Assembly (NCBI GenBank): GCA_033875255.1
Contig: JAWZSN010000039.1
Location: 1 to 31,914 of the forward strand
From: Marinimicrococcus sp033875255
Lineage (GTDB): Bacteria; Pseudomonadota; Alphaproteobacteria; Geminicoccales; Geminicoccaceae
Direction: 5' to 3'
Length of the DNA: 31,914 nt
The translations under genes and the position numbers were made by a program. Every line of letters starts with the position of its first letter. The first letter of the stretch is position 1. The notes beneath the pieces were generated by a model, which was not told the origin of the DNA, searched no databases, and saw only the letters and a program-made list of their open reading frames with translations. Below, in pieces: positions 1 through 7,667 of this stretch.

Positions 1-2
1 TC

Positions 3-107
3 GCCAAGGACTGGGAAACCTCCACCGCCAGCGCCGAAGGCTGGATGATGGTCGCCCACATCCGCCTCACCACGCGCCGCCTCGCAAGGTATTGCCACGC
101 CTCATAG
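3..107 (+). mobile_element. 3' end of an IS5-family transposase gene (partial)
   Basis: The frame is open from the window edge to a TAG at 105-107 and gives 34 residues. They contain AKDWE near the start and the ending RLTTRRLARYC. This pattern (AKDWE, then a Trp, then R-x-x-TRRLARY) is the usual C-terminus of IS5/IS1031-type DDE transposases, which cut and paste their own element. Right after the stop, about 108-127, is a GAGTCGGGCTCTTA-like stretch resembling the terminal inverted repeat of that group, so the right end of the element probably lies there. The catalytic residues and left end are outside the window. Whether the element is intact cannot be judged. Confidence 0.75.
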
Positions 108-406
108 AGTTTTGAGTCGGGCTCTTAGCGACGAAAAGTTGATGCGCCGGTCGCGGGCTCCGGCGCTCTCCATGCTCATCTTGGGCAGTGTCGCAGCTCC
201 GGCTTGTGGCGCCGCGCCGCGGGCGCTGCGCGCGGCATTCTCCAGTCTGCATCCACAAAACCCGGGGGCGCTCAGTTTCGGTTTCGCGGCGACGCGGCAG
301 TGCCGTTGATGAGCTGAGAGCGGCACTGGATGCGTTCAACATTCCGCGTTTGAAAAATGTCTCCCTGACGGGATTACGACAGCCCCCAATATTTCGGCGC
401 TCCGCA
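108..406. other. Gap between IS end and immunity gene; no convincing gene
   Basis: This 299-bp stretch is mixed in composition: GC-rich to about 300, then more AT-rich toward the immunity gene. Short frames exist on both strands, including a plus-strand one ending near 448, but none has a recognisable motif or a clear ribosome site. The probable IS terminal repeat lies at the left edge. A degenerate copy of the window's terminator-like repeat lies at 211-236. Confidence 0.5.
211..236 (+). repeat. Degenerate copy of the terminator-like repeat
   Basis: Arms GCCGCGC (211-217) and GCGCGGC (230-236) flank a 12-nt loop ending GGCGCTGC, so the 3' half matches the other copies well. The flank reads ATTCTCC rather than a T tract and the conserved GTCGGTTG box is missing. 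It is probably a decayed copy and unlikely to terminate well. Confidence 0.4.
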
Positions 407-949
407 CTATGCAGAAGGATAGACCTTCCTGAATCCGAAGCCAACTAATGCGCTTTCTTCAAGAAACTCCACAACTCTTCTAGTAAAGAAAATGGGCGAC
501 AACCGCATATTCGGTATCTTGAATATGGAAAAGCCCTCAATCATATCAGTCAAGAAAACATGCTTGCGTACAAAAAGAATATTCCCCTCATTGGACCAAA
601 ATATATCAGACCTCTTGAGATCAAGTGCATTCACATAATTTTTTACATAGTACATCCACAATGTCGTGTCGTTGCATTCAACCTTGAGCAGACTTCCAAA
701 TGGAGACAATGCAGATTCCAGCGCATGTCGAGCCCTTGAATTCATGATAAAGACACTATTAAGCCGAACAGAAAAGACGTCAGATTTCACAAGACGAACA
801 CCGTTCTCGTTGCGATCTACTATCTGCACATGAAATGGCTTCCATTGTGAAACATCGACACCAGGTAACATCTGAAAATTTAATGTATTTTCTGCTGTGA
901 CCCATTCGCAATCCTCTGGACCACGAAACTGAAATATTTCAACACTCAT
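407..949 (-). CDS. Imm11/DUF1629-type immunity protein (orphan)
   Basis: This predicts a 180-residue soluble protein with no signal peptide or membrane segment. Its layout resembles the Imm11 (DUF1629) family of polymorphic-toxin immunity proteins: an N-terminal WKPFHVQIV segment, a central RARHALESAL helix region, a YYVKNYVNALDLKRSDIFW segment, then IFKIPNMRLSPIFFT and a final ALVGFGFRKV. Such proteins bind and neutralise a cognate toxin in the cytoplasm. I chose the ATG at 949 because AGGA lies 9 nt upstream; a start at 988 is also open. Codon use is strikingly unlike its neighbours: bases 541-600 hold 22 G/C of 60, against 47 of 60 at 2041-2100 in the flippase. With the IS fragment next door this suggests horizontal acquisition. 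No toxin gene is visible beside it. The family call is by eye. Confidence 0.6.
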   Translation of the reverse strand: MSVEIFQFRGPEDCEWVTAENTLNFQMLPGVDVSQWKPFHVQIVDRNENGVRLVKSDVFSVRLNSVFIMNSRARHALESALSPFGSLLKVECNDTTLWMYYVKNYVNALDLKRSDIFWSNEGNILFVRKHVFLTDMIEGFSIFKIPNMRLSPIFFTRRVVEFLEESALVGFGFRKVYPSA

Positions 950-1219
950 TCTTTGCTGTCCTCGGCACGATACGTCAGAGTTCACCAAAGCTTCCGATCA
1001 CGAATCTCTGAGCACTGGACTCCGTCTGAGCCAGAAGGCTCAACGGGCGCCAAAGCTACGGCGGACTGGAAAGCTGCCGGGAGCCTGTCGCAGCGGGTGG
1101 CCTGCCGACAGAAATCCTTCAGGCGGTTGACCGCCGCCCCGACGCGCTCGCGTTCATCCTGCTTCCTCCGCCTTTCTTCGAGAGCCACATCAGGTTCCAT
1201 GAGACTGTCAACCGGGCAC
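950..1219. other. Intergenic stretch, no assigned gene
   Basis: On the minus strand a 72-codon frame runs from ATG 1200 to a stop at 982, 32 nt before the immunity-gene start. It encodes a charged, Arg/Glu-rich peptide with no motif I recognise. It could be a remnant of a toxin C-terminus or a chance frame. No plus-strand frame is convincing. Confidence 0.35.
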
Positions 1220-1275
1220 CCCCCAATCCCCAGGAAAATGAGGAAGAAAAAGCCGCGCGCAGCGCCTTGCGCGGC
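1220..1275 (-). terminator. Terminator-type repeat, copy downstream of the flippase
   Basis: Read on the minus strand just past the flippase stop (1285), GCCGCGC pairs perfectly with GCGCGGC across the loop AAGGCGCTGC (arms 1269-1275 and 1252-1258). A T-rich tract follows (A-rich on the plus strand, 1235-1251). This is a strong intrinsic terminator and likely ends the polysaccharide operon. The downstream box is only weakly kept here (TGGGGATTGG). An alternative fold, GCAGTGCC with GGCGCTGC and one G-U pair, overlaps the 5' arm. Confidence 0.85.
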
Positions 1276-1284
1276 ACTGCCTTC

Positions 1285-2577
1285 TCAACCCGCGAGGCTC
1301 ACCGGCAGCAACGCTCCCCACCCCGCACCCGCCATCAGCAAAGGCGGCAGGGTGGCCCGGCGCGCCTCCGGCGGAAGCAGCCGCACGAGCAGCGCCACGC
1401 GCACGGCTTCGCCCAGCGCCCGGGCCAGCGCCATGGCAGGCAGCGAGCCGGCCAGGGCGGCGGCGGTGGCGGCGGTGGCGAAGACGGCGAGGGCCGCGAG
1501 GCTGGCGCGCAGGAGGGCCGGGCGGCGGCCGGTGGCGGCGAGGGCGGACTGGAGCAGGGTGGAGGGGTGCTGGAGGGCGAGCCAGGGCATGAGCATGGCG
1601 AGCAGGAGGGCGGTGTCGTCGTGGCGGCCGGCGAACAGCAGCGGGACGGCGAGCGGGGCGGCAGCGGTACCAAGGAGGGCGAGTGCGGCGCCGAGCAGGC
1701 TCGTGGCGCGGCAGTCGGCGGCGAGGCTCGCGGCGAATTTCTGTTCGTTGTCGCGCAAAGGGCCGAGGCGGGCCAAAGCGAGCTGGCCTTGCGCGTTGGC
1801 GAGGACGAGGCCGGCAACGGCCATGCTGGCGGCAAGCCAGTAGCCGCCCGCGGCGGCAGGGCCGATGAGCAGGCCGGCCAGCAGAAGGTCGAGGCCGAGC
1901 ATGGCCTGGTTGACCAGTGTCGTGCCGGCGAGGGGGAGACCGGCCGACAGAAGGGCCCGCCAGCGCGGCGGCGGGTCGCGGCCCGGGGCCTTGGGCGGCG
2001 CCAGCGCGCCGGGCCAGCTCGCCAGGGCTGCCAGCCACCAGGCGGCGAGGAAGGCGGCGGCGACGCCCTGCGGGGTGGCGGGTGCCGCCACCATCAAGAG
2101 CAGCAGGAAGCAGGCCGGGCGCACCAGCAGGAGGGCGGCGGCCCGGCCGTTGTCGCCGCGCACCAGCGCCAGCCAGTCGAGCTGGAGGGCCACGGCGGGG
2201 ATGCTCGCGAGCACGAGCGGCAGCGCCATTCCCGGCTCGGGCAGCAGCAAAAGCCCGGCCACCCAGCCCGCCAGCACGGCCAGCGCGGAGAGGCAGAGGC
2301 GCAGCGCCAGATAGGGGCGCAGGATCGCTGCCGTGCCGCCTTCCATCCGCCCGGCCTCGGCGGTCGCCACCGAGCGCAGCCCGGCCTCGCCCAAATGCAG
2401 GCAAAGGCCCTGGACAGCCAGGATCATGCCCCAAAGGCCGAGATGGACAGGGTCCAGCCGCAGGGCGATCTCGCGCACCGCGAGGAAGCCCAGCAGGGCC
2501 GCCAGCGCCCTGCCCCCGCCCAGCAGCAGCACGCCCGCGAGACGGTCGCCGGGGCGCGTGGCGGGAAGCGCCCTCAC
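1285..2577 (-). CDS. Wzx-type oligosaccharide flippase
   Basis: This predicts a 430-residue integral membrane protein, almost entirely Leu/Ala/Gly-rich hydrophobic segments and consistent with about 12 helices. It starts with a short basic leader followed by a glycine-rich first helix (GVLLLGGGRALAALLGFLAV), as in the polysaccharide-transport MATE/MOP superfamily. These proteins flip lipid-linked oligosaccharides across the inner membrane. The start is a GTG at 2577 that overlaps the stop of the upstream glycosyltransferase (GTGA), implying translational coupling. It is the last gene of the minus-strand glycan operon, and a strong terminator repeat follows 10 bp after the stop. The substrate cannot be read from the sequence; the locus context suggests a unit containing a 6-deoxyhexose. 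Confidence 0.8.
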   Translation of the reverse strand: MRALPATRPGDRLAGVLLLGGGRALAALLGFLAVREIALRLDPVHLGLWGMILAVQGLCLHLGEAGLRSVATAEAGRMEGGTAAILRPYLALRLCLSALAVLAGWVAGLLLLPEPGMALPLVLASIPAVALQLDWLALVRGDNGRAAALLLVRPACFLLLLMVAAPATPQGVAAAFLAAWWLAALASWPGALAPPKAPGRDPPPRWRALLSAGLPLAGTTLVNQAMLGLDLLLAGLLIGPAAAGGYWLAASMAVAGLVLANAQGQLALARLGPLRDNEQKFAASLAADCRATSLLGAALALLGTAAAPLAVPLLFAGRHDDTALLLAMLMPWLALQHPSTLLQSALAATGRRPALLRASLAALAVFATAATAAALAGSLPAMALARALGEAVRVALLVRLLPPEARRATLPPLLMAGAGWGALLPVSLAG

Positions 2578-3683
2578 GCGGCGGCGAGCCGGCGGTAGAG
2601 GTCGAGCACGCGGCCCATGATGGCGCGCTCGTCGAGCCGCTCGAGCGCCGCGCCGGGCCGGTAGCGGCCGGCCTCGAGCAGCAGCCTCGCGGCGCGCACG
2701 CCCTCGGCCAGCGCGGCGGGCTCGGCCGCGCGGACGAAGCCGCTCGTCCCCTCCTCGAGCCATGCGCGCACGTCGCCGACATCGGTGGTGACCACCGGGC
2801 GGCGCGCCAGCAGCGCTTCTTTCACCACGGTGGGCGAGGCCTCGTAGCGGCTGGTGAGCAGCAGGATTCCGTGGCCGGCGAGGAGCGCCGGCACCTTGCC
2901 GTGGGGAACGGCGCCCAGCCGGAGGATGCGCCGGCGGGCCGGGCTTCTGGCAATCAGCCGGTCGAGCGAGGCGGCATCCTCGCCGTCGCCGGCGATGGTG
3001 AGGGTGACGTCGGCGCCCTCGGCCGCCAGCTGCTCCAGCGTGGCCACGGCCAGCGGCAGGTTCTTTTGGTGGCTGAGGCGGCCGAGGAACAGAAGACGGC
3101 CCGCCAAAGCGGGGCCCGGCGGCGGCGGCGGATCGGCGAAGAGCCGCTGGTCGAGCGCTGCCGGAATGACCAGGGCCGCCTCGAAGGGCTTTCGCGCGAC
3201 CCGTGCGGCGAGCTCCCCGCGGTCGCGCTCGCTGACGCACAGGATCGCGTCGGCGGCCCTGGCCACCCGCCGCTCGAAAAGCAGCATCAGGGCACGCAGG
3301 GGCGCTGCGAGCCGGCCGAGCCTGCCCGCCAGCACCCGGCCGCTGACATTGTGGTAGGTGACCACGACACGGGCCTTGCCGCGGGCCAGCACGAGCGCCG
3401 GCCAGGCGGCGTAGGTGCGGTGGAAGTGGAGCACGTCGCCGGGCCGCAGACGGTGCCGGTTGCGCCAGAACCAGCGCCAGCTCGCCAGCCAGAACCGCGG
3501 GAAGGCCGAGCCCTCGCAGACATAGTCCACGGCCGGGTGGCGGCGGTCGTGCTGCAGCCGGGCGGCGACCAGCCGGTAGGCCAGGCCCGACTCGTCGAGC
3601 GCGCGAAAGAGGCCGCGGAAATGCTCGGCGCCGCCGCCGAGGTCCTGGGCGAGCGGATCGTTGCTGTAGAAGACGTAGATCAC
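2574..3683 (-). CDS. Family 4 (GT-B) glycosyltransferase
   Basis: This is a 369-residue cytoplasmic or membrane-associated glycosyltransferase. The N-terminal half has the acceptor-domain pattern with VYSND near the start and LGGGAEHFRGLF. The C-terminal half has LLFLGRLSHQKNLPLA, TIAGDGEDAASL and the retaining GT4 signature E-x7-E in YEASPTVVKEALLARRPVV. Such enzymes transfer a sugar from a nucleotide donor to a lipid-linked glycan. The ATG at 3683 overlaps the stop of the upstream fusion gene by four bases (ATGA), and its own stop overlaps the flippase GTG, so three genes are coupled. Donor and acceptor are not deducible. Confidence 0.88.
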   Translation of the reverse strand: MIYVFYSNDPLAQDLGGGAEHFRGLFRALDESGLAYRLVAARLQHDRRHPAVDYVCEGSAFPRFWLASWRWFWRNRHRLRPGDVLHFHRTYAAWPALVLARGKARVVVTYHNVSGRVLAGRLGRLAAPLRALMLLFERRVARAADAILCVSERDRGELAARVARKPFEAALVIPAALDQRLFADPPPPPGPALAGRLLFLGRLSHQKNLPLAVATLEQLAAEGADVTLTIAGDGEDAASLDRLIARSPARRRILRLGAVPHGKVPALLAGHGILLLTSRYEASPTVVKEALLARRPVVTTDVGDVRAWLEEGTSGFVRAAEPAALAEGVRAARLLLEAGRYRPGAALERLDERAIMGRVLDLYRRLAAA

Positions 3684-5458
3684 CGTTGCGGCTCCAAAAG
3701 CCGCGGGCCGGCGCCGAGAAGGCCGGCCACCGCCGCCGCCGCCGCCTCGGGCGTGCCGTCATTGACGACCAGCGGCAGGCCGTAGTCGCGGGCGAGGCGG
3801 CGGTAGAGCTGGCGGCGCCGCTCGAAATGGCGCTCCGCCACGGCGTCGGGGCGGCAGGCGGCGACCAGGGCCGGGTCGCGCTCGATCACCACCGCTGCGA
3901 ACGGCCGCGGCACGAGGCGCAGCAGCAGCGGCCCCAGGCGCCGCAGCACGAGATCGTCGTGGCCGGTGTCGACGGCGAGATCGACCAGCGTGTCGAGCAC
4001 GCAGCGGTCGGCCAGCAGGAGGCCGCGCCGGATGCGGTAGCGCAGCAGGATGTCGAGCACCTGGTCGACGGCCTGGAGCAGCAGGAAGGGCAGCGACAGC
4101 CAGGGGCTTTTCTGGAAGTCGTGGTAGCCGATGGTGAAGCCCGGATGGCGCTCCTTGCGGTTGTGGCCGGTGAGCCGGGCCACGGCGAGAACCGGACGGG
4201 AGAGATAGTTGCGAAAGCGGGACCACAGATGGCGGTGCGGCAGGCCGCGATCGGCGAGGCTCGCGGCGAGACGGCCGAGCAGGAGCGTCTTGCCGCTGCC
4301 GTCGGCACCGCACAGCGCCACCAGGCGAAAGCCCGCCATGGGCTCGCGCGGGGCCTCCACCAGCGGGCCCACGGCATGGCGCCAGGAGGTCCAGCGCGCC
4401 GGATCAGGGGCCGGGGGGAGGGGCGCCGTGGCGGCATCGAGCAGGAGCGGCGCCAGCGCCTCGGGCCACGGGGCGATCCGCCCGCCAAGGAGCCGCGCAT
4501 AGTCGCTCACCCCGGGCGCGTCGAGCACCACGAGGGCGCGGCCGGAGAGCCCCGCCTCGATCACCACCAGCGGCACCTCGGAGACCGGCAGGCGGAAGGG
4601 GAGCAGGACGGTGCGGCAGGCTTCCAGCCGGCAGCGCAGCTCGTCCGGCCCGAGCATGGCGGTCTCGATGCGGATCCGCGCCGCGAACGGGCTCGCCGCC
4701 GCCTGCCCGGCGATCCGGCGCAGCGCCTCGCCGCCCGAATCGGGGCGCAGCAGCATGTGAAGCTCGCCCGGCAGGCCCAGGGCCGCCGCCTCCTCGAAGG
4801 CGGCGATGGCGAGATCGGCGCCGCGCGCACCCAGCGGCGGGCCTAGATAGAGGACCGGCCCCTGGCGCGGCGGCGGCGCCAGCCGGGTGCACAGCGCGGC
4901 GTCGACCTGTGGCGCCAGCAAACACCCGGCGGGCAGGCCCAGACCGGTGAAGCGGGCGCGCGCGCTCGGGCTCAGATAGACGATTCCGCCGGCTCCCGAC
5001 CGTGCGAAGCCGCGGCGCAGCAGCAGGCCCGGGACGAGCGCGCCGAGGATCGGCAGGGCCAGAAGCCGGCGCTCGCGCCACAGCAGCGCCGGGCCTGCCC
5101 GCCATATCTCGGAGGGACGAAAGCGCGGGCTCGCCAGCACCAGCTCGACCGGTGCGCCGGCATCGAGCCGCCGCAGCCGGGCGAGGCGCAGCGCGCCGGT
5201 GATCCAGAAGATCCGCTCCACCGCCCGCTCGGCCGCCGCCGCGCGCAGGGCCGGCGCTGCCCGGCCGCGCTCGAGAAGACCGTCCAGGCGCAGGACCTCC
5301 ACCCCCTCGAGCGGAGGCGGCTCGCAGGCGTCGGTAACGAGACTCACCTCGTGGCCGCAGGCGGCGAGGCCGCGGGCGATACCCAGCGCCACCTGCCAGG
5401 GCTGGCGCCGCGCGCGTCCGGCCTCGAGCCCGAAGCAGACCACCATGAAGCGCCTCAT
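3680..5458 (-). CDS. Fusion: GT4-like glycosyltransferase + thymidylate-kinase-like P-loop domain
   Basis: One uninterrupted 592-residue frame. Residues 1 to about 365 look like a GT-B glycosyltransferase: VVCFGLEAGRARRQPWQVALG at the N-terminus, PVLYLGPPLGARGADLAIAAF, and EVPLVVIEAGLSGRALVV with E294 and E301 separated by six residues rather than the usual seven. Residues from about 375 form a P-loop kinase: Walker A GADGSGKT at 384-391, DR at 484-485 within LLADRCVLDTLVD, ERD at 526-528 and an Arg-rich lid-like stretch at 543-557. That is the layout of thymidylate kinases, though the substrate need not be dTMP. The ATG at 5458 overlaps the stop of the preceding GT4 gene (ATGA). The two domains may prime and transfer a sugar or modify the growing glycan; this is inference. 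Confidence 0.8.
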   Translation of the reverse strand: MRRFMVVCFGLEAGRARRQPWQVALGIARGLAACGHEVSLVTDACEPPPLEGVEVLRLDGLLERGRAAPALRAAAAERAVERIFWITGALRLARLRRLDAGAPVELVLASPRFRPSEIWRAGPALLWRERRLLALPILGALVPGLLLRRGFARSGAGGIVYLSPSARARFTGLGLPAGCLLAPQVDAALCTRLAPPPRQGPVLYLGPPLGARGADLAIAAFEEAAALGLPGELHMLLRPDSGGEALRRIAGQAAASPFAARIRIETAMLGPDELRCRLEACRTVLLPFRLPVSEVPLVVIEAGLSGRALVVLDAPGVSDYARLLGGRIAPWPEALAPLLLDAATAPLPPAPDPARWTSWRHAVGPLVEAPREPMAGFRLVALCGADGSGKTLLLGRLAASLADRGLPHRHLWSRFRNYLSRPVLAVARLTGHNRKERHPGFTIGYHDFQKSPWLSLPFLLLQAVDQVLDILLRYRIRRGLLLADRCVLDTLVDLAVDTGHDDLVLRRLGPLLLRLVPRPFAAVVIERDPALVAACRPDAVAERHFERRRQLYRRLARDYGLPLVVNDGTPEAAAAAVAGLLGAGPRLLEPQR

Positions 5459-6582
5459 GCGGCGAGTGGCCGGGCGGCCTGGTAGAGACCGAGCAGCCGG
5501 CCGACCGCCCCGTCCCAGGCGAAGCGCTGCCGCACCAGCACCTGCGCCGCCTCGGCGCGGCGGCGTGCCGCCCCGGGATCGGCGAGGCAGCTGGCGATGC
5601 TCCGCGCCAGACCCTCGGCCGAGGTCTCGCTCACCAGCAAAGGCGGTGCCTCGCCCATCTCGGCCACGAGGCCGGTGCGGGTCGAGACCACCGGGGCGCC
5701 GGCCGCCATCGCCTCGAGCAGCGAGAGCGGCCCGCTCTCGTAGTCGGCCGGGTTGACCACGCAGGCCGCCCGCTTGAGCCAGTTGCGGATCTCCGCGCGC
5801 CCGAGAAAGCCGGTGAGCTGCACCCGCCCCTCGAGACCGAGCGCCACGGCCTCGCGCTCCAGCTTCGCGCGCAACGGGCCCTCGCCCGCCAGAACCAGCC
5901 GCGGCGCCAGGTGCGGCGGCAGGCTGGCGAAGGCCTCGAGCAGGCGGAACAGCCCCTTGCGGTAGCCGAGCCGCCCGACATAGAGCACGCAGGGCATCGG
6001 CCGCCGCCGCGGCCCGCCCGCGAAGAACTGCGCATCGACGCCGTTGGGTACCAGCTCGACCTCCCGGCTCAGCCGGTAGTAGCGCGCCAGCTCCTCGCGC
6101 ACCCCTTGCGAGACCGCCACCACGTGGCCCGCCCTCTCCAGGTGCCACTGCTCCCACGCGCGGCTCACCAGCCGGGCGTTGAGCCGGACCGCCAGCGGCC
6201 GCAGCCCCCTCTCGCCGATGGCCGCGGTGTCGGCGAGCATCGGGCTGTGGAAGGTCACGACCGTCGGCAGGGCGGTGCGCAGGGGCGGAAAGAGCGGCAT
6301 GTGCAGGTGGATCACCTGGGCCCCCTCGGCCCCCTCGTCGAGCCAGCGCTGCAGGGCGCGGCGCGAGACGGCGTGGTGCAGGGGACGCAGCGGCCAGAAG
6401 GGGTAGAAACGTACCGGCAGGTCCTCGACCACGCCGTGCCGCCAGCCGCCGAACGGCTCGCCGCGCGCCAGCACCAGCGGCTCGTGGCCGCGCGCCCGCA
6501 AGCGCCGCGCCAGCTCCAGCACGTGCCGGCCGATCCCCTCGCGCGGCGGGAAGCGGTTGTTGGTCAGGAGGGCCACGCGCAT
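5455..6582 (-). CDS. Family 4 (GT-B) glycosyltransferase
   Basis: This is a 375-residue protein with an N-terminal LLTNNRFPPREGIGRHVLELARRL pattern and HLHMPLF and FHSPM in the acceptor domain. VSQGVREEL and VPNGVDAQFF form the hinge, and CVLYVGRLGYRKGLFRLLEAF and E-x7-E in YESGPLSLLEAMAAGAPVV form the donor domain. This is a typical GT4 retaining transferase of O-antigen or capsule assembly. It starts 5 bp after the stop of the upstream GT2 gene, and its stop overlaps the start of the fusion gene by four bases. Sugar specificity is unknown. Confidence 0.9.
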   Translation of the reverse strand: MRVALLTNNRFPPREGIGRHVLELARRLRARGHEPLVLARGEPFGGWRHGVVEDLPVRFYPFWPLRPLHHAVSRRALQRWLDEGAEGAQVIHLHMPLFPPLRTALPTVVTFHSPMLADTAAIGERGLRPLAVRLNARLVSRAWEQWHLERAGHVVAVSQGVREELARYYRLSREVELVPNGVDAQFFAGGPRRRPMPCVLYVGRLGYRKGLFRLLEAFASLPPHLAPRLVLAGEGPLRAKLEREAVALGLEGRVQLTGFLGRAEIRNWLKRAACVVNPADYESGPLSLLEAMAAGAPVVSTRTGLVAEMGEAPPLLVSETSAEGLARSIASCLADPGAARRRAEAAQVLVRQRFAWDGAVGRLLGLYQAARPLAA

Positions 6583-6587
6583 CGCCG

Positions 6588-7571
6588 CTACCAGGCCGGC
6601 GCCGGCGTGGGGCTGTCCTGCGCCGGGTCGAGCCAGTAGAAGTCCTGGCCGCTCAGCCGTCGCGCCAGCCCCCTGGGCAAAGCCGGCCCGCGGCGACCGA
6701 TCCGGTAGCCCAGCCAGCGCAGTGCCGTGTCGGCAAGCGCCAGCGGCAGTGCCGAGGGCCGCTCGGCCAGCGCCGCCCCGACGAGCTCCAGGGCGTAGCG
6801 CCGGCCGCGCCGCTCGTCGCCTTCGCGGTCGAGCAGCTCGCCCGCGAAGAGGGTGCGGGTGTAGCCGACGTCGAACTGCCGGCGAAAACTGTCGAGCAGC
6901 CGGGTGGGGTGGGTATGCTCGACCACCGCCTCGGCCACATAGGCGATCTTGTGGCCGGCGCGCAGCAGGCGGGCGGCGACGATCGTCTCCTCGCTCACCA
7001 GCGTCGCCGGAAAGCCGCCGATCCCGTCCAGCGCCTCGCTCGACCAGGCAGCGCAGGCGTCCGAGCAGAAATGGGTGTAGCTGCCGTACTGCGGCCAGTC
7101 CTCGAGACCGCGCAGCTGGCTCGCTGCGGGATAGTTGAAGCTGCGGGCGAAGCGGGCCGGAAGATCGGCGTCGGCGGCCGCCACCTGGCGCCCGTAGCTG
7201 ACGGCGGCGCGCCCTTCCCGGACCGGCGCCACCAGCTTCTCGAGAAATGCGGCGTGCTGGGGATAGGCATCGGGGCTGAGCATCGCCACGACCGGCGTTT
7301 TCAGGATCCGCCGGGCATGCTCGCGGGTGAGGCCGTGGTTGAGATCGCGGCGCAGCACCGAGACGACCTCCGCACCCATCGACCGGGCGAGCTCGGCGGT
7401 GCCGTCATCCGAGCAGCTGTCGACCACCAGGACGCGGGGCTGCAGCGGCGAGGCCAGCAGCGGCGACAGGCAGCGGCGGAGATGCCTGCGGGCGCGGTGG
7501 GTCACGACCACCACGCCGACGCCGGCCCCTGCCCCGGTGCGCCGGCGGCGCGCGGGTTCGTGCGTTGACAT
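6588..7571 (-). CDS. Family 2 glycosyltransferase (rhamnosyltransferase-like)
   Basis: This is a 327-residue GT-A fold enzyme. VGVVVVTHRARRHLRRCL opens the domain, VVDSCSDDGT is the nucleotide-binding loop, and MLSPDAYP sits where the metal-binding Asp motif is expected. GGFPATLVSEETIVAARLLRAGH matches the GT2 acceptor region (ED/EE pair), followed by AYVAEAVVEHTHP. The family includes WcaA-like and rhamnosyl transferases of surface glycans. I chose the ATG at 7571 because GGAG sits 6 nt upstream; ATG 7577 lies against that site. It is the first gene after a 96-bp AT-rich gap and so may head its own transcript. Confidence 0.85.
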   Translation of the reverse strand: MSTHEPARRRRTGAGAGVGVVVVTHRARRHLRRCLSPLLASPLQPRVLVVDSCSDDGTAELARSMGAEVVSVLRRDLNHGLTREHARRILKTPVVAMLSPDAYPQHAAFLEKLVAPVREGRAAVSYGRQVAAADADLPARFARSFNYPAASQLRGLEDWPQYGSYTHFCSDACAAWSSEALDGIGGFPATLVSEETIVAARLLRAGHKIAYVAEAVVEHTHPTRLLDSFRRQFDVGYTRTLFAGELLDREGDERRGRRYALELVGAALAERPSALPLALADTALRWLGYRIGRRGPALPRGLARRLSGQDFYWLDPAQDSPTPAPAW

Positions 7572-7639
7572 GCCCATCTCCCCGGCGGCGCTCGTGCGCC
7601 GCAATTCTTGTGAGATGGGCCCTCGCTAAAAGTTAATAA

Positions 7640-7667
7640 CTATTCGAGATTTTTCAACCTTGAATAG
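7640..7667 (-). promoter_or_regulatory. AT-rich hairpin between the sugar-synthesis and transferase genes
   Basis: Directly after the SDR stop (7668-7670), CTATTC (7640-7645) and GAATAG (7662-7667) form an inverted repeat. On the plus strand it extends to 9 bp with a G-T pair and a 10-nt loop. On the minus transcript it is followed by TTATTAACTTTT. It could be a weak terminator or attenuator of the upstream cassette, or promoter DNA for the transferase genes (TTGAAA at 7657-7652 has a poor -10 at 7635-7630). The gap is strikingly AT-rich for this locus. Confidence 0.4.

Noticed and set aside
982..1200. 72-codon minus-strand frame before the immunity gene, as a toxin tail
   Set aside because: No toxin motif (HNH, AHH or similar) is visible and no long frame leads into it. 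I kept it only as a note.
1267..2598. Long plus-strand open frame of 443 codons opposite the flippase
   Set aside because: It lies antisense to a well-supported membrane protein and is a Gly/Arg/Gln-rich low-complexity translation caused by GC bias. It has no motif or ribosome site.
3686..4846. Plus-strand open frame of 386 codons opposite the fusion gene
   Set aside because: It is antisense to the glycosyltransferase/kinase frame, which has clear Walker A and GT motifs. Its composition is typical of a shadow frame.
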